Shown: positions 9,901 through 18,194, counted from the first letter of the stretch. The stretch is 64,000 nucleotides of DNA from JAJFUV01 sp964384215 (GCA_964384215.1 CAYLLB010000026.1:1-64000); one strand, 5' to 3'. Numbers and translations are program-made. Notes: a model not told the origin generated them from the letters alone.

Positions 9901-10341
9901 GGGGCCGGGAATTTCCAGGTGCGGGGATGTGTCGGGCACGGCCGGCTGTGCAGAAGGAATGCTGTCGGCCAGCCCGGCTCCCCCGGCGGCGCGATAGTCC
10001 GCCAGGTGGCGGTTCGCGGCAGCACGGTCGCCGGCCTTCAGGTCGAGCGCAACCATGCGGCGCAGCAAACGCGCCCGGGTAGCGGTATCCGACGCGCCGG
10101 CCGCCAGGGCCTTCTCATAAGCGGCGCGGCATTCCTGACTGTTGTGCCGGTCCAGAAACTCGGCGTAGGTTCGCAGCAGGGACGCGTCGCCAGGGCTGGT
10201 TTCCACGGCGCGCAGCAGTTCGGTCCGTGCGGCGGCAAAGTCTCCGGAACGCTCCAGCCTGAAGGCTTCTTCAACGGGGCTCTGCGCGGCGAACAGCAGG
10301 AAGGTGCAGGGGAGAAACGCGAGCGGCACAAGAAGTTTCAT
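6961..10341 (-). CDS. Large secreted TPR-like protein of unknown function
   Basis: A 1126-residue protein with an N-terminal signal peptide (about 1-19, ending LLFAAQS). Alpha-helical repeats of the tetratricopeptide kind follow, clearest at about 22-115 (FRLERSGDFAAARTELLRAV and neighbours). The remaining roughly 1000 residues look helix-rich and match no family I recognise; scattered WAELVG and WGDLVP segments give no motif. It lies directly upstream of the VWFA gene, and both are probably exported, so a joint cell-envelope role is plausible. It is preceded by a divergent intergenic region (10342-10501) that should hold its promoter. Confidence 0.75.
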   Translation of the reverse strand: MKLLVPLAFLPCTFLLFAAQSPVEEAFRLERSGDFAAARTELLRAVETSPGDASLLRTYAEFLDRHNSQECRAAYEKALAAGASDTATRARLLRRMVALDLKAGDRAAANRHLADYRAAGGAGLADSIPSAQPAVPDTSPHLEIPGPLRSFARMAALSPDLRLEDVMPALARNVVTNGYQALASNEALDQTEYLKLVVRYLSQARELDRLSGDAKQIHIAACESTQTAELLRILGYRMRGGCGSDVVLETVNATRAFLTVDSGFPLAELEQALRTNRPFTYDFKPAHIPLLYPAEYWLGAKPKAPGEVIDAFLGDPSLCRLYLSLAKLDKPTADRLRESVPVQRIKAFAHVLDFYGGMFELRDGKAVTPGGERARKMWAELVGVDPDKGAAFFERLISKDDGWMASFFDSLARIHGPVAQYLTEPERMKRFYMAVRGRVTSPGPARPVFRANADMMLLTTRLWMDADSRPHIPGSVEVWKNLFIKHPHGKYDGKLTRLASSWNDADDVVEALFALCRKAVENEPLKIFMALTDVERRRAQPLAAATVDRLAREYRFYGSQYQLFSEAPQLSDQSILLYLDTARNVSQIKDQLDRADAAGVLQSLVGIWQILTRQQLLPAGEVDAAFAGIVTPFGQARNARELFDAGRAGVNLLLKAAGSPADARPQEKLLGLLAGAPSGAGSEAHTLLVQDMMRTFEAQRLVSLNTLFELADNLERVSKGEKLDAALLARLANRIAEVQPPRASLSGAEKNALSFGYWTEKHLDTQRKLNLRLAVEKAGNDAGKLLDLRGALTPFLRDTLVGMNYAHYAPPGAQILYTNPLFVRSHDFLGMQPSPQTWKQTEVYGTGWPTSAGGRLVGSLSGLAYALAEAEQNFLIPSREQALIWGDLVPQMILSVKVPRWWRVEPVQLRWVGLHMNYAESLVAEGVFDPGTRRDLLAALSMQASPARVGKVAGLLEAGDVNAALDQITPSEMYFISRRVLQQNPAAGGVLADEIRRLAASVPDRVSDREISRLFGTPKPVLTNSYQPELLHLRTFPTLMGYSSRIMAESWESTVLYWAAVADAVKVAPAQLNILIPEWTQQTVERIFATHLEDWPALLRSMRTVAASARARFSQGAGGEQKASLE

Positions 10342-10449
10342 GGCATGCTCTCCGGTTCTTCGTGATCTAAATCTACCATCTTTCCCGGGGTTGCGATCCG
10401 CCGATTTTATCCCGGCGGCAGGCTCCAGGCAATAGCATTAGATGTCCGG

Positions 10450-10467
10450 TTGCGAGGAAAGTCGCAA
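10450..10467. repeat. 18-bp palindrome in a divergent promoter region
   Basis: TTGCGA and TCGCAA form a perfect 6-bp inverted repeat around a 6-base centre (GGAAAG). It lies between the divergent 1126-residue protein gene and the TIM-barrel/sulfatase genes, 35-52 bases before the latter's start. Position and symmetry fit a repressor operator, but no regulator is adjacent and no consensus is recognised. Confidence 0.35.
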
Positions 10468-10501
10468 ACTATGAGGTAAGATGGTCCCCAAGACAGGACC
10501 C

Positions 10502-11404
10502 ATGCGAATGTCGCGACGAGAGATGCTCATGGCCTCGACCAGCGCGGCGGCCGTTCCGGCTGCCGGGATGCCGCTTGTGCCTTTCGGGCCCCACAAAATC
10601 AGCAGGCTGATTGTGGGCGGGAATCCTATCTCCGGCAATTCGCACGTTTCCGCTGAGCTGGATGCCGAGATGCGCGATTACTTCACGACGGCGCGTGTCC
10701 AGCGGCTGCTCAGCGACAGCGAGCGGGCCGGGATCAACACCTGGCAGTCCCGCGGCGACCGTTACATCCTGCGCATGCTGAACGAGCACCGGCTGGGAGG
10801 CGGGCGGCTGCAGTGGATCGCCCAGACTGCCTCGGAGCTGGCCGACATTCCGGCCAACATCCGCGGCATCGCGGAAGCCGGCGCCATCGGCATCTACCAT
10901 CACGGCACCGCGACGGACCGTTTCTGGAAAGCGGGCAAGATGGGGGAGGTACGGGAGCGCCTGAAAGTGATGCGCGACGCGGGCGTGCGCGTGGGGCTAG
11001 GCACGCACATCCCGGAAGTCATCGATTACGTCGAAGAAAACGGCTGGGACGTGGATTTCTACATGACGTGCGTCTACAACCTGAGCCGCTCGCGCGAGGA
11101 GTGCGAGCGCCTCAACGGCGGGCCGTTCACGGGCGAGTTCTTCCGCCACCAGGACCGCGTCCCCATGTTAGAACGGGTGAAACAGACGTCGCGCACGTGT
11201 CTCATCTTCAAGGTGTATGCGGCGGGCCGGAATTGCGGGAGCACGGAGAGCAAGCGCGAGGCCCTGGAACTTGTGTTCCGCTACGCCAAGCCGCAGGACG
11301 CCATCGTGGTGGGGATGTTCCCCAAGCGTGCCGACCAGGTGCGGGAGAACTGTGAACTGCTGCGGGATGTGCTGGCCGCAAATCGGACAACCGGAGAGGT
11401 CTGA
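10502..11404 (+). CDS. Tat-exported TIM-barrel protein (aldo/keto reductase-like fold)
   Basis: A 300-residue protein beginning with a twin-arginine leader (MSRREMLMAS followed by an Ala-rich stretch), so it is probably exported folded. Residues after the leader (ISRLIVGGNPISG) resemble the first strand of aldo/keto reductase-like barrels, and later strands VRVGLGTHIPEVI and AIVVGMFPK fit a TIM barrel. I cannot identify the Asp-Tyr-Lys-His tetrad of true aldo/keto reductases, so the reaction is unknown. The start was placed at the ATG before RMSRRE; an upstream ATG at 10481 is also in frame. Its stop overlaps the sulfatase start (TGATG), indicating translational coupling and related function. 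Confidence 0.7.
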   Translation: MRMSRREMLMASTSAAAVPAAGMPLVPFGPHKISRLIVGGNPISGNSHVSAELDAEMRDYFTTARVQRLLSDSERAGINTWQSRGDRYILRMLNEHRLGGGRLQWIAQTASELADIPANIRGIAEAGAIGIYHHGTATDRFWKAGKMGEVRERLKVMRDAGVRVGLGTHIPEVIDYVEENGWDVDFYMTCVYNLSRSREECERLNGGPFTGEFFRHQDRVPMLERVKQTSRTCLIFKVYAAGRNCGSTESKREALELVFRYAKPQDAIVVGMFPKRADQVRENCELLRDVLAANRTTGEV

Positions 11405-12972
11405 TGAGGCACACCGGGGCGATGGGGCGCCGCGAGTTTCTGGCCACGGCGGCCGGGGCGCCCGCTGTCGCGCGGGCGGATGATGGCCGGCCGAACGTGT
11501 TGGTGCTGATGACGGATCAACAGCGTTTCGACACGCTGGGCTGTTACGGGGCGCGCGCCATTGAGACGCCGAACCTGGACCGGTTGGCGGCGGACGGAGT
11601 GTTGTTCGAGCGTTGTTATGTAAACAACCCCATCTGCACGCCAAGCCGCGCCAGCATGCTGACCGGCAAGAGCGTGCCGGGTCACGGCGTCTACCGGCTT
11701 TACGATAACCTGCCGGAAAGCGAGCAACTGTTCACCAAGCGGCTCCAATCGCACGGCTATCGCACTGCGCTCATCGGCAAACTGCACGTCAGTGGACGCC
11801 TTTACGAGGCCACGCGCCGGCATCCCGGCGACGGGTTCGACAGCTACGAGTGGTGCATGGAGCCATCGCTTCACCTGGAATCGCCGTTCAACGGCTACCG
11901 GCAGTGGTTGGAGAAGGTATCGCCCCAGCATCTGGAGAGGTTGCGCAAACTCGGCCGCAAACTGACGCACACTCCGCGCGAAGTGCACATGACGCACTGG
12001 GCGGCCGAGCGCACGATCCAGTTCATCCGCGAAGCGCGGCGCGATCAGCCGTTCTTCTGCCTCACCAGCATCTTCGATCCGCACAATCCTTACGACGGCT
12101 ACCCGGAGGAGATGCGCGGCAAGGTGCGAACGGATCTGCTTCCCGAACCGCTGCCCGTCTCGGGGGACATGGCGCGCAAGCCCTACGGGGTACGCTGCGA
12201 GCACGAACGTGGCTATCTGGGCGCTTTCTCGAAGTTTTCGCGCGCCGACCTGATGAAGATGCGTGCCGGCTACTTCGCCTCCATCGCCCTGATGGATTTG
12301 GAATTCGGGCGCATTCTTCAGGCGCTTGAAGAGAAAGGGATCGCAGACAACACGCTGGTTGTTTTCGTCAGCGATCACGGCGATATGTTGGGCGATCACG
12401 GTTTGATGGTAAAGGGCGCGCATTTCCATGAGGGCGGCGTGCGGGTTCCGTTTCTGATGCGATGGCCTGGGCACATTCGCGCCGGCGGCCGCTGCTCCTG
12501 GCCGGTGCAACCGCACGATATAGCGGCGACGGTATTGTCGGCCGCCGGATGCCTGACCGAGGACGCGCGTAAACTGATACCGGAATCGCAAGACCTTGTG
12601 CCGCTCAGCGCCGGAAGAACCGCCGGGGCGCGTGATTACGCGGTATGCTGCTATCGCAACTCGGGAACCTTCCTGGGCGGCGGTTACGCGAATCCCGAGA
12701 TTCACGCCACCATGTTCACAGACCGGCGTTACAAGCTGAACCTCTACCACACGCCGGGCGAGCCGGCCGGGCAGCTTTTCGATCTGGTGAAGGACCCGCG
12801 CGAGCAAAACGACCTGTGGAGCGATCCGAATGCGAGAGATGCGCGCCTGCGCATGACCGAGCGACTGCTGGCCTGGCTGGCTCTGCAGGACTGCCAATCC
12901 GGATCGCGCGGCGGGGAGATGATTCCACGGCCGTCGCAGAAGATCGACAACCAGCCTCGAGGCTTGGCATAG
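11404..12972 (+). CDS. Tat-exported type I sulfatase
   Basis: A 522-residue arylsulfatase-family enzyme that hydrolyses sulfate esters. A twin-arginine leader (GRREFLATAAGAPAVA) is at 8-24. The first metal ligands are in LMTDQQ at 35-40. The formylglycine signature C78-T-P-S-R82 is intact, so maturation by a formylglycine-generating enzyme is expected. The second metal-ligand region is VSDHGDMLGDHG. The length is normal for the family. It is coupled to the upstream TIM-barrel gene and followed after 24 bases by an exported oxidoreductase. This suggests periplasmic breakdown of a sulfated carbohydrate, although the substrate is unknown. A 565-residue open frame on the opposite strand is a shadow. 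Confidence 0.95.
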   Translation: MRHTGAMGRREFLATAAGAPAVARADDGRPNVLVLMTDQQRFDTLGCYGARAIETPNLDRLAADGVLFERCYVNNPICTPSRASMLTGKSVPGHGVYRLYDNLPESEQLFTKRLQSHGYRTALIGKLHVSGRLYEATRRHPGDGFDSYEWCMEPSLHLESPFNGYRQWLEKVSPQHLERLRKLGRKLTHTPREVHMTHWAAERTIQFIREARRDQPFFCLTSIFDPHNPYDGYPEEMRGKVRTDLLPEPLPVSGDMARKPYGVRCEHERGYLGAFSKFSRADLMKMRAGYFASIALMDLEFGRILQALEEKGIADNTLVVFVSDHGDMLGDHGLMVKGAHFHEGGVRVPFLMRWPGHIRAGGRCSWPVQPHDIAATVLSAAGCLTEDARKLIPESQDLVPLSAGRTAGARDYAVCCYRNSGTFLGGGYANPEIHATMFTDRRYKLNLYHTPGEPAGQLFDLVKDPREQNDLWSDPNARDARLRMTERLLAWLALQDCQSGSRGGEMIPRPSQKIDNQPRGLA

Positions 12973-12996
12973 AATCAAGTCAAGGAGAATACGTTG

Positions 12997-14067
12997 ATGA
13001 GAAAGACCATTGCTCTCATGTTGTGTCTGGCCGCGCTGCCGCTAGCGGCGCAAGAGTACAAGATCGCTTTTATCGGGCTGGGGCACTCGCACACCTGGGG
13101 GCACTTGACCCGCATCCTGCAAGGCGCGCCAGTGAAACTGGCGGGTATCGCCGAGACCGCGCCCGAATTGATCGCCGAAGCCAAGCGCCGCGGCGCGACG
13201 GATGTCCCTTACTATGCCGATTACAAGAAGATGCTCGACGAAGTGAAGCCCGACATCGTGTGGGGCTTCGTCGAAAATAACCGTCACCTCGAAGTGGTCC
13301 AGGCGTGCGCGCCGCGCAAGATCCACGTGATTTTCGAGAAGCCGCTCGCGTCCACGTACAAGGATGCGCTGGCCATCCGCGCGCTGGCCCAGAAGAACGG
13401 CATTCAGGTGATGACTAACTACCAGATGGCATGGTGGCCAACCAATTACGCCGCCAAGGCGAAGGCGGACTCGGGCGAGATCGGCAAAGTATGGCGCCTG
13501 CGCGGCATCGTGGGCCACGGCGGCCCCGGCAAGCCTGAGGGCCTCAACCGCCATTTCTTCCTGTGGCTGACCGATCCGGTACAGAACGGCGCCGGGGCAT
13601 TGATGGACTTCGGCTGCTACAACGCACTGTGGTCACTGTGGTACAAGGGCCGGCCCGAGACCGTCTACGCCGCTGCGAATCAACTGCGCCCGGACGAGTT
13701 CCCCAAAGTCGAGGACGCCAGCGTGATGGTGCTTTCCTATAAGGACGGCATGGGCATCTTCGAGGGAAGCTGGGACCTGCCACGCGGTTTCCAGGACCTG
13801 GAAGTGTTTGGACGCACGGGCAGCGTCTATATGACCGGGAGCGACGTGACGCTGCGCAAGGGGAAGGATCCGGAAGCGAAGATCGACGTACCGGCGCTAG
13901 GCCCCGAGATGGCCGGCCCCACGCAGTACCTCACGTACTGCATCAAGAACAAGAAGCCGGTTGAAGGCTTGGTGGCATTGGATATCAACGTCGGGGTGGT
14001 GGAGATCATTGAAGCAGCCAAGACGTCGATCAGGACGGGGAAGGCCGTGGCACTGCCGTTGAAGTAG
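12997..14067 (+). CDS. Exported Gfo/Idh/MocA family oxidoreductase
   Basis: A 356-residue NAD(P)-dependent sugar dehydrogenase-like protein. A signal peptide (1-19, ending PLAAQE) precedes the Rossmann fold, which starts KIAFIGLGHSHTWG at 22-35; this is a modified dinucleotide-binding loop. The family's E-K-P motif is at 114-116 (VIFEKPLAST). The start is the ATG at 12997, with AAGGAGA about nine bases upstream. Export of a nicotinamide-dependent enzyme is odd, but Tat-exported glucose-fructose oxidoreductase with tightly held cofactor is a precedent; this leader is not clearly Tat-type. It lies in line with the sulfatase gene and ends at a hairpin shared with the convergent DUF1015 gene. Confidence 0.88.
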   Translation: MRKTIALMLCLAALPLAAQEYKIAFIGLGHSHTWGHLTRILQGAPVKLAGIAETAPELIAEAKRRGATDVPYYADYKKMLDEVKPDIVWGFVENNRHLEVVQACAPRKIHVIFEKPLASTYKDALAIRALAQKNGIQVMTNYQMAWWPTNYAAKAKADSGEIGKVWRLRGIVGHGGPGKPEGLNRHFFLWLTDPVQNGAGALMDFGCYNALWSLWYKGRPETVYAAANQLRPDEFPKVEDASVMVLSYKDGMGIFEGSWDLPRGFQDLEVFGRTGSVYMTGSDVTLRKGKDPEAKIDVPALGPEMAGPTQYLTYCIKNKKPVEGLVALDINVGVVEIIEAAKTSIRTGKAVALPLK

Positions 14068-14090
14068 AAGGCAGAAGCCAAGAAGACAGA

Positions 14091-14123
14091 AGACAGGAGC
14101 ACGGGCTCTCCGTGCTTCTGTCT
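14091..14123. terminator. Bidirectional hairpin between convergent genes
   Basis: A 14-bp stem with one G-U pair (14091-14104 against 14110-14123) closes a five-base loop. It lies between the ends of the oxidoreductase gene (stop at 14067) and the DUF1015 gene (stop at 14134). A pyrimidine-rich tract follows on the plus strand, without a long pure T run. Its position makes termination in both directions likely. Confidence 0.65.
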
Positions 14124-14133
14124 CCTCTCTCTC

Positions 14134-15378
14134 CTACATCCTGTAAATCGCGAGTCCGCTTAGCAGTTTGGGATAGAAGTCGGTCGATTTTTGCGGCATG
14201 ACTCCGCCGGAGAAAGCGATGCGGGCCACCTGTTCCACCGAGGCGGGTTCGAGCAGGAAAGCGAGTTGCGCCGCGCCGGAGGCGACTTCCGCCCAGGCAA
14301 CGTCGATACCGCGGATGTAATGAATGTACCGCTCGGTGCGCACGGCTTCCGGCGAGACACCCAGAACGCCTTCGATCACCTGAGAATGCAAAACGGCGAC
14401 GTCGAGAGCGTCTTCGCCCCGCGCGCACTCGGCCAGGTATAGTCCCTGCGGTGTCCCCAGAGCCACGCCCATGCGCATGAGGCCGGCGTGCGGTTCGGCC
14501 CAAGCCGCTCGCAGCGCATCGAGCGACTCGATCGGGGTGAGACGGAAGATCTTGCCCAGGCTGGCGAGAAATGCATCGGGCGCGAAGCCCTCGATGCCGT
14601 GGATCGTGCGGTGTGTGCCTAGGATGCGGAGGCCTGGCGAGTGCATATTGAAGTAGGCGACGGGCACGCGCGCGGCCGCGGCGAGCGCGGGATTTTCGTT
14701 GCGGAAGGCCACGGCGGTTTCGTAACGGTGGTGCCCGTCGGCGATGACGAGCTTGCGCGGCGCCATCAGGCGCTGAATCCCAGAGACGCGATCGGGGTCA
14801 TCGATCCGCCAGATACGATGCGTGGTGCCGTACTCGTCGTCCACCTCAGCGAGTGGCGGGGTGGATGCGGCCTCCTCGATCAGACGGTCCACGGCGCCCT
14901 CCGGGTCCGGATAGAGCATGAAAATCTGTTCGCACTGCGCGCGGGTGTGGCGCAGCAGTTCCAGCCGGTCCTGCTTCGGTCCGGTGAGCGTCTGCTCATG
15001 CCGGTGCACCACGCCCGCCGAATAGTCCTCGACCTCGCCCAGCGCGATGAAGCCCTTGCGTACAATGCGCTCGCCCGAATCCGGCGAGATGAACTCCTGA
15101 TAGTAGGGGTAGACGGAAGGCGCGGGGTCGCGAGCAAGGATTCCGGCGTCGATCCAAGTGTCCAGGCAGGCGGCCGCGCGCGTATAAACATTGTCCGATT
15201 CGCTATCGGCGGGGAAACGCTCGCCGAGTATGACGCGGACAAGGTTGTGCGGACTGGCAGCGAGGTAACGCTGCCGCATGTCGCGTGAGATCTTGTCGTA
15301 GGGTTGAGTCACCAGGCGCCGAAGCTCGCCGGCGCGCGCCGTGTAACGATAAGGCTGGAAGGGGAAAATGCTAGCCAT
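14134..15378 (-). CDS. DUF1015 family protein
   Basis: A 414-residue protein of the DUF1015 family, widespread in bacteria and often found near dehydrogenase genes. Typical blocks are FPFQPYRYT near the start, then QPYDKIS, HNLVRVILGE, VHRHEQTLTGPKQDRLELL, and LVIADGHHRYETA near the middle. The start was set at MASIFPF (15378) because the family begins there; the frame remains open 23 codons upstream. No biochemical role can be stated from the sequence. It is convergent with the oxidoreductase gene and divergent from the PAS-domain gene, with 143 bases between starts. Confidence 0.88.
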   Translation of the reverse strand: MASIFPFQPYRYTARAGELRRLVTQPYDKISRDMRQRYLAASPHNLVRVILGERFPADSESDNVYTRAAACLDTWIDAGILARDPAPSVYPYYQEFISPDSGERIVRKGFIALGEVEDYSAGVVHRHEQTLTGPKQDRLELLRHTRAQCEQIFMLYPDPEGAVDRLIEEAASTPPLAEVDDEYGTTHRIWRIDDPDRVSGIQRLMAPRKLVIADGHHRYETAVAFRNENPALAAAARVPVAYFNMHSPGLRILGTHRTIHGIEGFAPDAFLASLGKIFRLTPIESLDALRAAWAEPHAGLMRMGVALGTPQGLYLAECARGEDALDVAVLHSQVIEGVLGVSPEAVRTERYIHYIRGIDVAWAEVASGAAQLAFLLEPASVEQVARIAFSGGVMPQKSTDFYPKLLSGLAIYRM

Positions 15379-15521
15379 GGCGTTTCGGAGAATCCCCAGG
15401 ATACCAGATCCGGTTTCGCCCGCCCGGGCCTGGTACGATTTGGCCAAAAGCTCTAGTACCAGAGCCGCTCGCCGAGGGGATTTGACGGGTTGGGCTGAAT
15501 TAGGATGAGGTTAGATCGCGA

Positions 15522-17165
15522 ATGCAGTCCGACCTCAATCCGCAAGAGTTGCTCGATCTGGCGCTATTTGTCTCGCTGGTGCTGACAATTCTGGTGCTGG
15601 TGCTGATGGCGGCCTACCTGCGGCATCGTTCCGCGCGAGTGCGCGCCGAGCGGGCCATGGATCGCTCGGAGTCTTACCTGGAGGCCATTCTCGACGCGGC
15701 CGTGCCGGGCATCATTGTGGTGACTCAAGATGGGGTGGTTGACGCGTTCAACCTGGCCGCGGAACGCATGTTCGGTTACGGCGCTTTCGAGATCGTCGGC
15801 CGCAAGATCAGCACATACAAACTTTTCGCCGCGCGCGCGGGTAATGGCGGCGAGAACGCCGATCCGTTCGGATCGGCGATCTCGTCGACGGCGAACGGCG
15901 GCGTAGGCGTGCAGGCGTTGGGTTGCAGAAGGAACGGCACGACGTTTCCGGCGGAGTTGTTCGTAAGCGAAGGGCGGGTGGGGCACCGCAGCATTCTAGT
16001 CGGTGTAGTGCAGGATCTCACGGCGCGGAAAAAGGCCGAAGAAGCGGCTCGCGAAGACACGGTGCAGGCCGAAGCCGTGCTCGATTCCGTTGGTGCAATC
16101 GTCCTGTTGCTAGACGCGGACGGCAAGGTGCGGCACATCAACCAGGCCGGCAGGCAGGCAACCGGCTACAGCCCCGAGGAAGTGCAAGGTTCCTTTTTCT
16201 GGGATCTGTTGCCGGTGCAGGCCGATGCGGCGAAAACCCGGGAGACCATCGAGAGGGCCGCTGATCACGACGTGCCGCGCAGCTTTGAAAGCGATTGGTT
16301 GACCAAAGACCGCCGTATCCGGCGCGTGGTTTGGCGCTTGGCATGGCTGCCCGGAGGGGAAGGCCCGGGGCGGCGGCTGGTCATCGCCGGGGCCGACATC
16401 ACCGACCACGTGCGGCGATCCGGGCAGGCGGCGGCTGCCAGCATGACGGCCGCGCTGGAGGCCTTCGCCGATGCGGTGGCCCTGCGGTTGACCGAGCACC
16501 TGACGGCCGCCTCCGGCTACGCCGAACTCGTGCTTGCGTGCATGGCCAAAGACGACGCGGCGCGCAAAGACATCGCCGAGATTCAGCAAGCCACCGCCAA
16601 AGCGGCGGCCCTGGCGCGCGACCTGCAAGCATACGGACGCGGGCAGATTCTCGTGCCGCGGCTGGTCGATGTGAACGCGGTGCTCAGGGGCATGGAGGGC
16701 AGCCTGCGCCGTATGCTTGGAGGCGGCATCGGGCTGGAGTTCGTGCTGGCGCCCGCTATAGGGAGGGTACGCATCGATCCGGAGGGCCTGGCGCGGGCGA
16801 TCGAGCGGCTGGCAGGCTTCATGGCGGAGCGGATGGGCGGCACAGGGCGCATCGTGTTCCGGACGCTCGAAGTGCAGGGCGGGCCGGCAGCAGTCTGCGT
16901 CATGGTGGCGATTCTCGCACCGGATCTCGAGATGCTCCCCGAAATCTGCGAGCGAGTCTTTCAACCGTTCGCGACGGAGCCTTTCGCTGGAGACGAAACC
17001 GGCCTCGCGATGGCGGCCGTACACGGCTTCCTGCGGCAAAGCGGCGCGGATGTGCACGCCGCCAGCCGCCCGGGCAGCGGCACGCGCCTGGAGATCTATC
17101 TGCCGCGGATCGAGCCGGCGCCAGAGTCCAGCGACTCGGCGATTTACAGCAAGGCTGAAAACTAG
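15522..17165 (+). CDS. Membrane-anchored PAS-PAS protein with degenerate histidine-kinase module
   Basis: A 547-residue sensor-like protein with a transmembrane helix (about 11-33), PAS domains at about 50-170 and 182-296, and a region that aligns with a histidine kinase of the AHDFNNLLT class. The aligned segment at 313-336 (ending LTEHLTAASGYAEL) has Leu near 321 where the phosphoacceptor His should be. In the ATPase part, the N-box asparagines are replaced (RLAGFMAERM, 429-438), the G1 D-x-G-x-G is absent (LAPDLEM), and the G2 loop reads ETGLAM. ATP binding and autophosphorylation are therefore doubtful. No response regulator is adjacent. It may be a signalling scaffold or pseudokinase. 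The start has no strong ribosome-binding site. Confidence 0.82.
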   Translation: MQSDLNPQELLDLALFVSLVLTILVLVLMAAYLRHRSARVRAERAMDRSESYLEAILDAAVPGIIVVTQDGVVDAFNLAAERMFGYGAFEIVGRKISTYKLFAARAGNGGENADPFGSAISSTANGGVGVQALGCRRNGTTFPAELFVSEGRVGHRSILVGVVQDLTARKKAEEAAREDTVQAEAVLDSVGAIVLLLDADGKVRHINQAGRQATGYSPEEVQGSFFWDLLPVQADAAKTRETIERAADHDVPRSFESDWLTKDRRIRRVVWRLAWLPGGEGPGRRLVIAGADITDHVRRSGQAAAASMTAALEAFADAVALRLTEHLTAASGYAELVLACMAKDDAARKDIAEIQQATAKAAALARDLQAYGRGQILVPRLVDVNAVLRGMEGSLRRMLGGGIGLEFVLAPAIGRVRIDPEGLARAIERLAGFMAERMGGTGRIVFRTLEVQGGPAAVCVMVAILAPDLEMLPEICERVFQPFATEPFAGDETGLAMAAVHGFLRQSGADVHAASRPGSGTRLEIYLPRIEPAPESSDSAIYSKAEN

Positions 17166-17214
17166 CAGCCCGCGGCCTGCTTTACTTGGACCACCGCAGG
17201 GGGACAATGAGCTT

Positions 17215-18174
17215 CTATGGCAGGAAGAAAAGCACGTCCGGACGGATCGTGCCGTTGCCGACCTCGGAACAGACCCCGCATACTGTCCGGTATCCCGGCC
17301 AGACCGCGCGTACGATTCCCGGGATCTTCGCCGGATCGTCGGGCCGGTGGTAAGCCGAAATCGCCAGCCTTGGGTGATAGGCGGCCAGCGTCTTCATGGC
17401 TCCCGCCAGGGCACGCTGCTCGGCGCCTTCGATGTCCATCTTAATGTAATCGACGCGCTCCAACTTCAGTTCGTCCACCAGTTTGTCTATGGTGGTGAGC
17501 GGTAGCCGCAATCCGCCGGAAGCGCCTTCCGGGCGCATTACGAAGCTGTCAGCCGCAGAGTTTTTCGGATCGACATTCAGAACCAGCCAGTCTTCCCGGT
17601 CCCACACGCCCTTGCCGTAGACGATCACCCGTCCGGCAGCGATTTCCTCGGGGAAATTCCTGCGCAGGCACTCGATGTTCTCCGGGCCCGGCTCGATGGC
17701 CACCACCTGTTTCGCTCCGGCGTTCAGAGCCTCGCGCACGTAGACGCCGACGTTGGCCCCGCAATCCAGCACCACGTCACCCGCCCGCACGGCCAGTTCC
17801 CCGGTGCCGTAGATCTTGCGCTCCTGCTCGGCCAGGTTCCAAGGCAGCACGTAATCGCTGCCCGCCGGCATCCAGTAGCTTCCTTTGGGTGTCCGCCAGA
17901 GATGGAATCCGGCGGGGTCCTTCTCGATCTCGCTGATTTCCTTGAGGATGCGGTCCTTCAGTTCAATCTGCCGGGCGGCGTTACCGGCGCTTTGCAAAGC
18001 CTGCCGCCAGGGGCACCCCTGACTGCGGCCCGCGAGCACCAGCATGCCCAGCCTCGTCGGATGATAAAACCACAATGCGGCGCCCAACGCCGCGGCGATG
18101 ATCACGTACCTCAGAATACGGCTCACCTCATGATTATCGCAGGGAAAGCGAACCCACCACCCGCGAACCCTCAT
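17215..18174 (-). CDS. FkbM family methyltransferase, membrane-anchored
   Basis: A 319-residue protein with an N-terminal hydrophobic helix (about 22-38, YVIIAAALGAALWFY) followed by a FkbM-type SAM-dependent methyltransferase (Methyltransf_21). The SAM loop is VVLDCGANVGVYVREAL, followed by VVAIEPGPEN, and the YIKMDIEGAEQRAL block is diagnostic of FkbM proteins. Family members O-methylate sugars or polyketides; the substrate here is unknown. The listed ATG leaves only 20 bases to the divergent MetE-like gene. A GTG at 18126, just before SRILRY, is a plausible alternative start and would leave room for promoters. Confidence 0.85.
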   Translation of the reverse strand: MRVRGWWVRFPCDNHEVSRILRYVIIAAALGAALWFYHPTRLGMLVLAGRSQGCPWRQALQSAGNAARQIELKDRILKEISEIEKDPAGFHLWRTPKGSYWMPAGSDYVLPWNLAEQERKIYGTGELAVRAGDVVLDCGANVGVYVREALNAGAKQVVAIEPGPENIECLRRNFPEEIAAGRVIVYGKGVWDREDWLVLNVDPKNSAADSFVMRPEGASGGLRLPLTTIDKLVDELKLERVDYIKMDIEGAEQRALAGAMKTLAAYHPRLAISAYHRPDDPAKIPGIVRAVWPGYRTVCGVCSEVGNGTIRPDVLFFLP

Positions 18175-18194
18175 CCAGACAGCATCGGAACTTC

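Noticed and set aside
11281..12978. A 565-codon open frame antisense to the sulfatase gene.
   Set aside because: The sulfatase frame has intact catalytic motifs and a Tat leader; the antisense product has none and is a GC-codon shadow.
15482..15506. A promoter (TTGACG and TAGGAT) before the PAS-domain gene.
   Set aside because: The elements are only 13 bases apart, too close for a sigma-70 promoter, and no better pair was seen.
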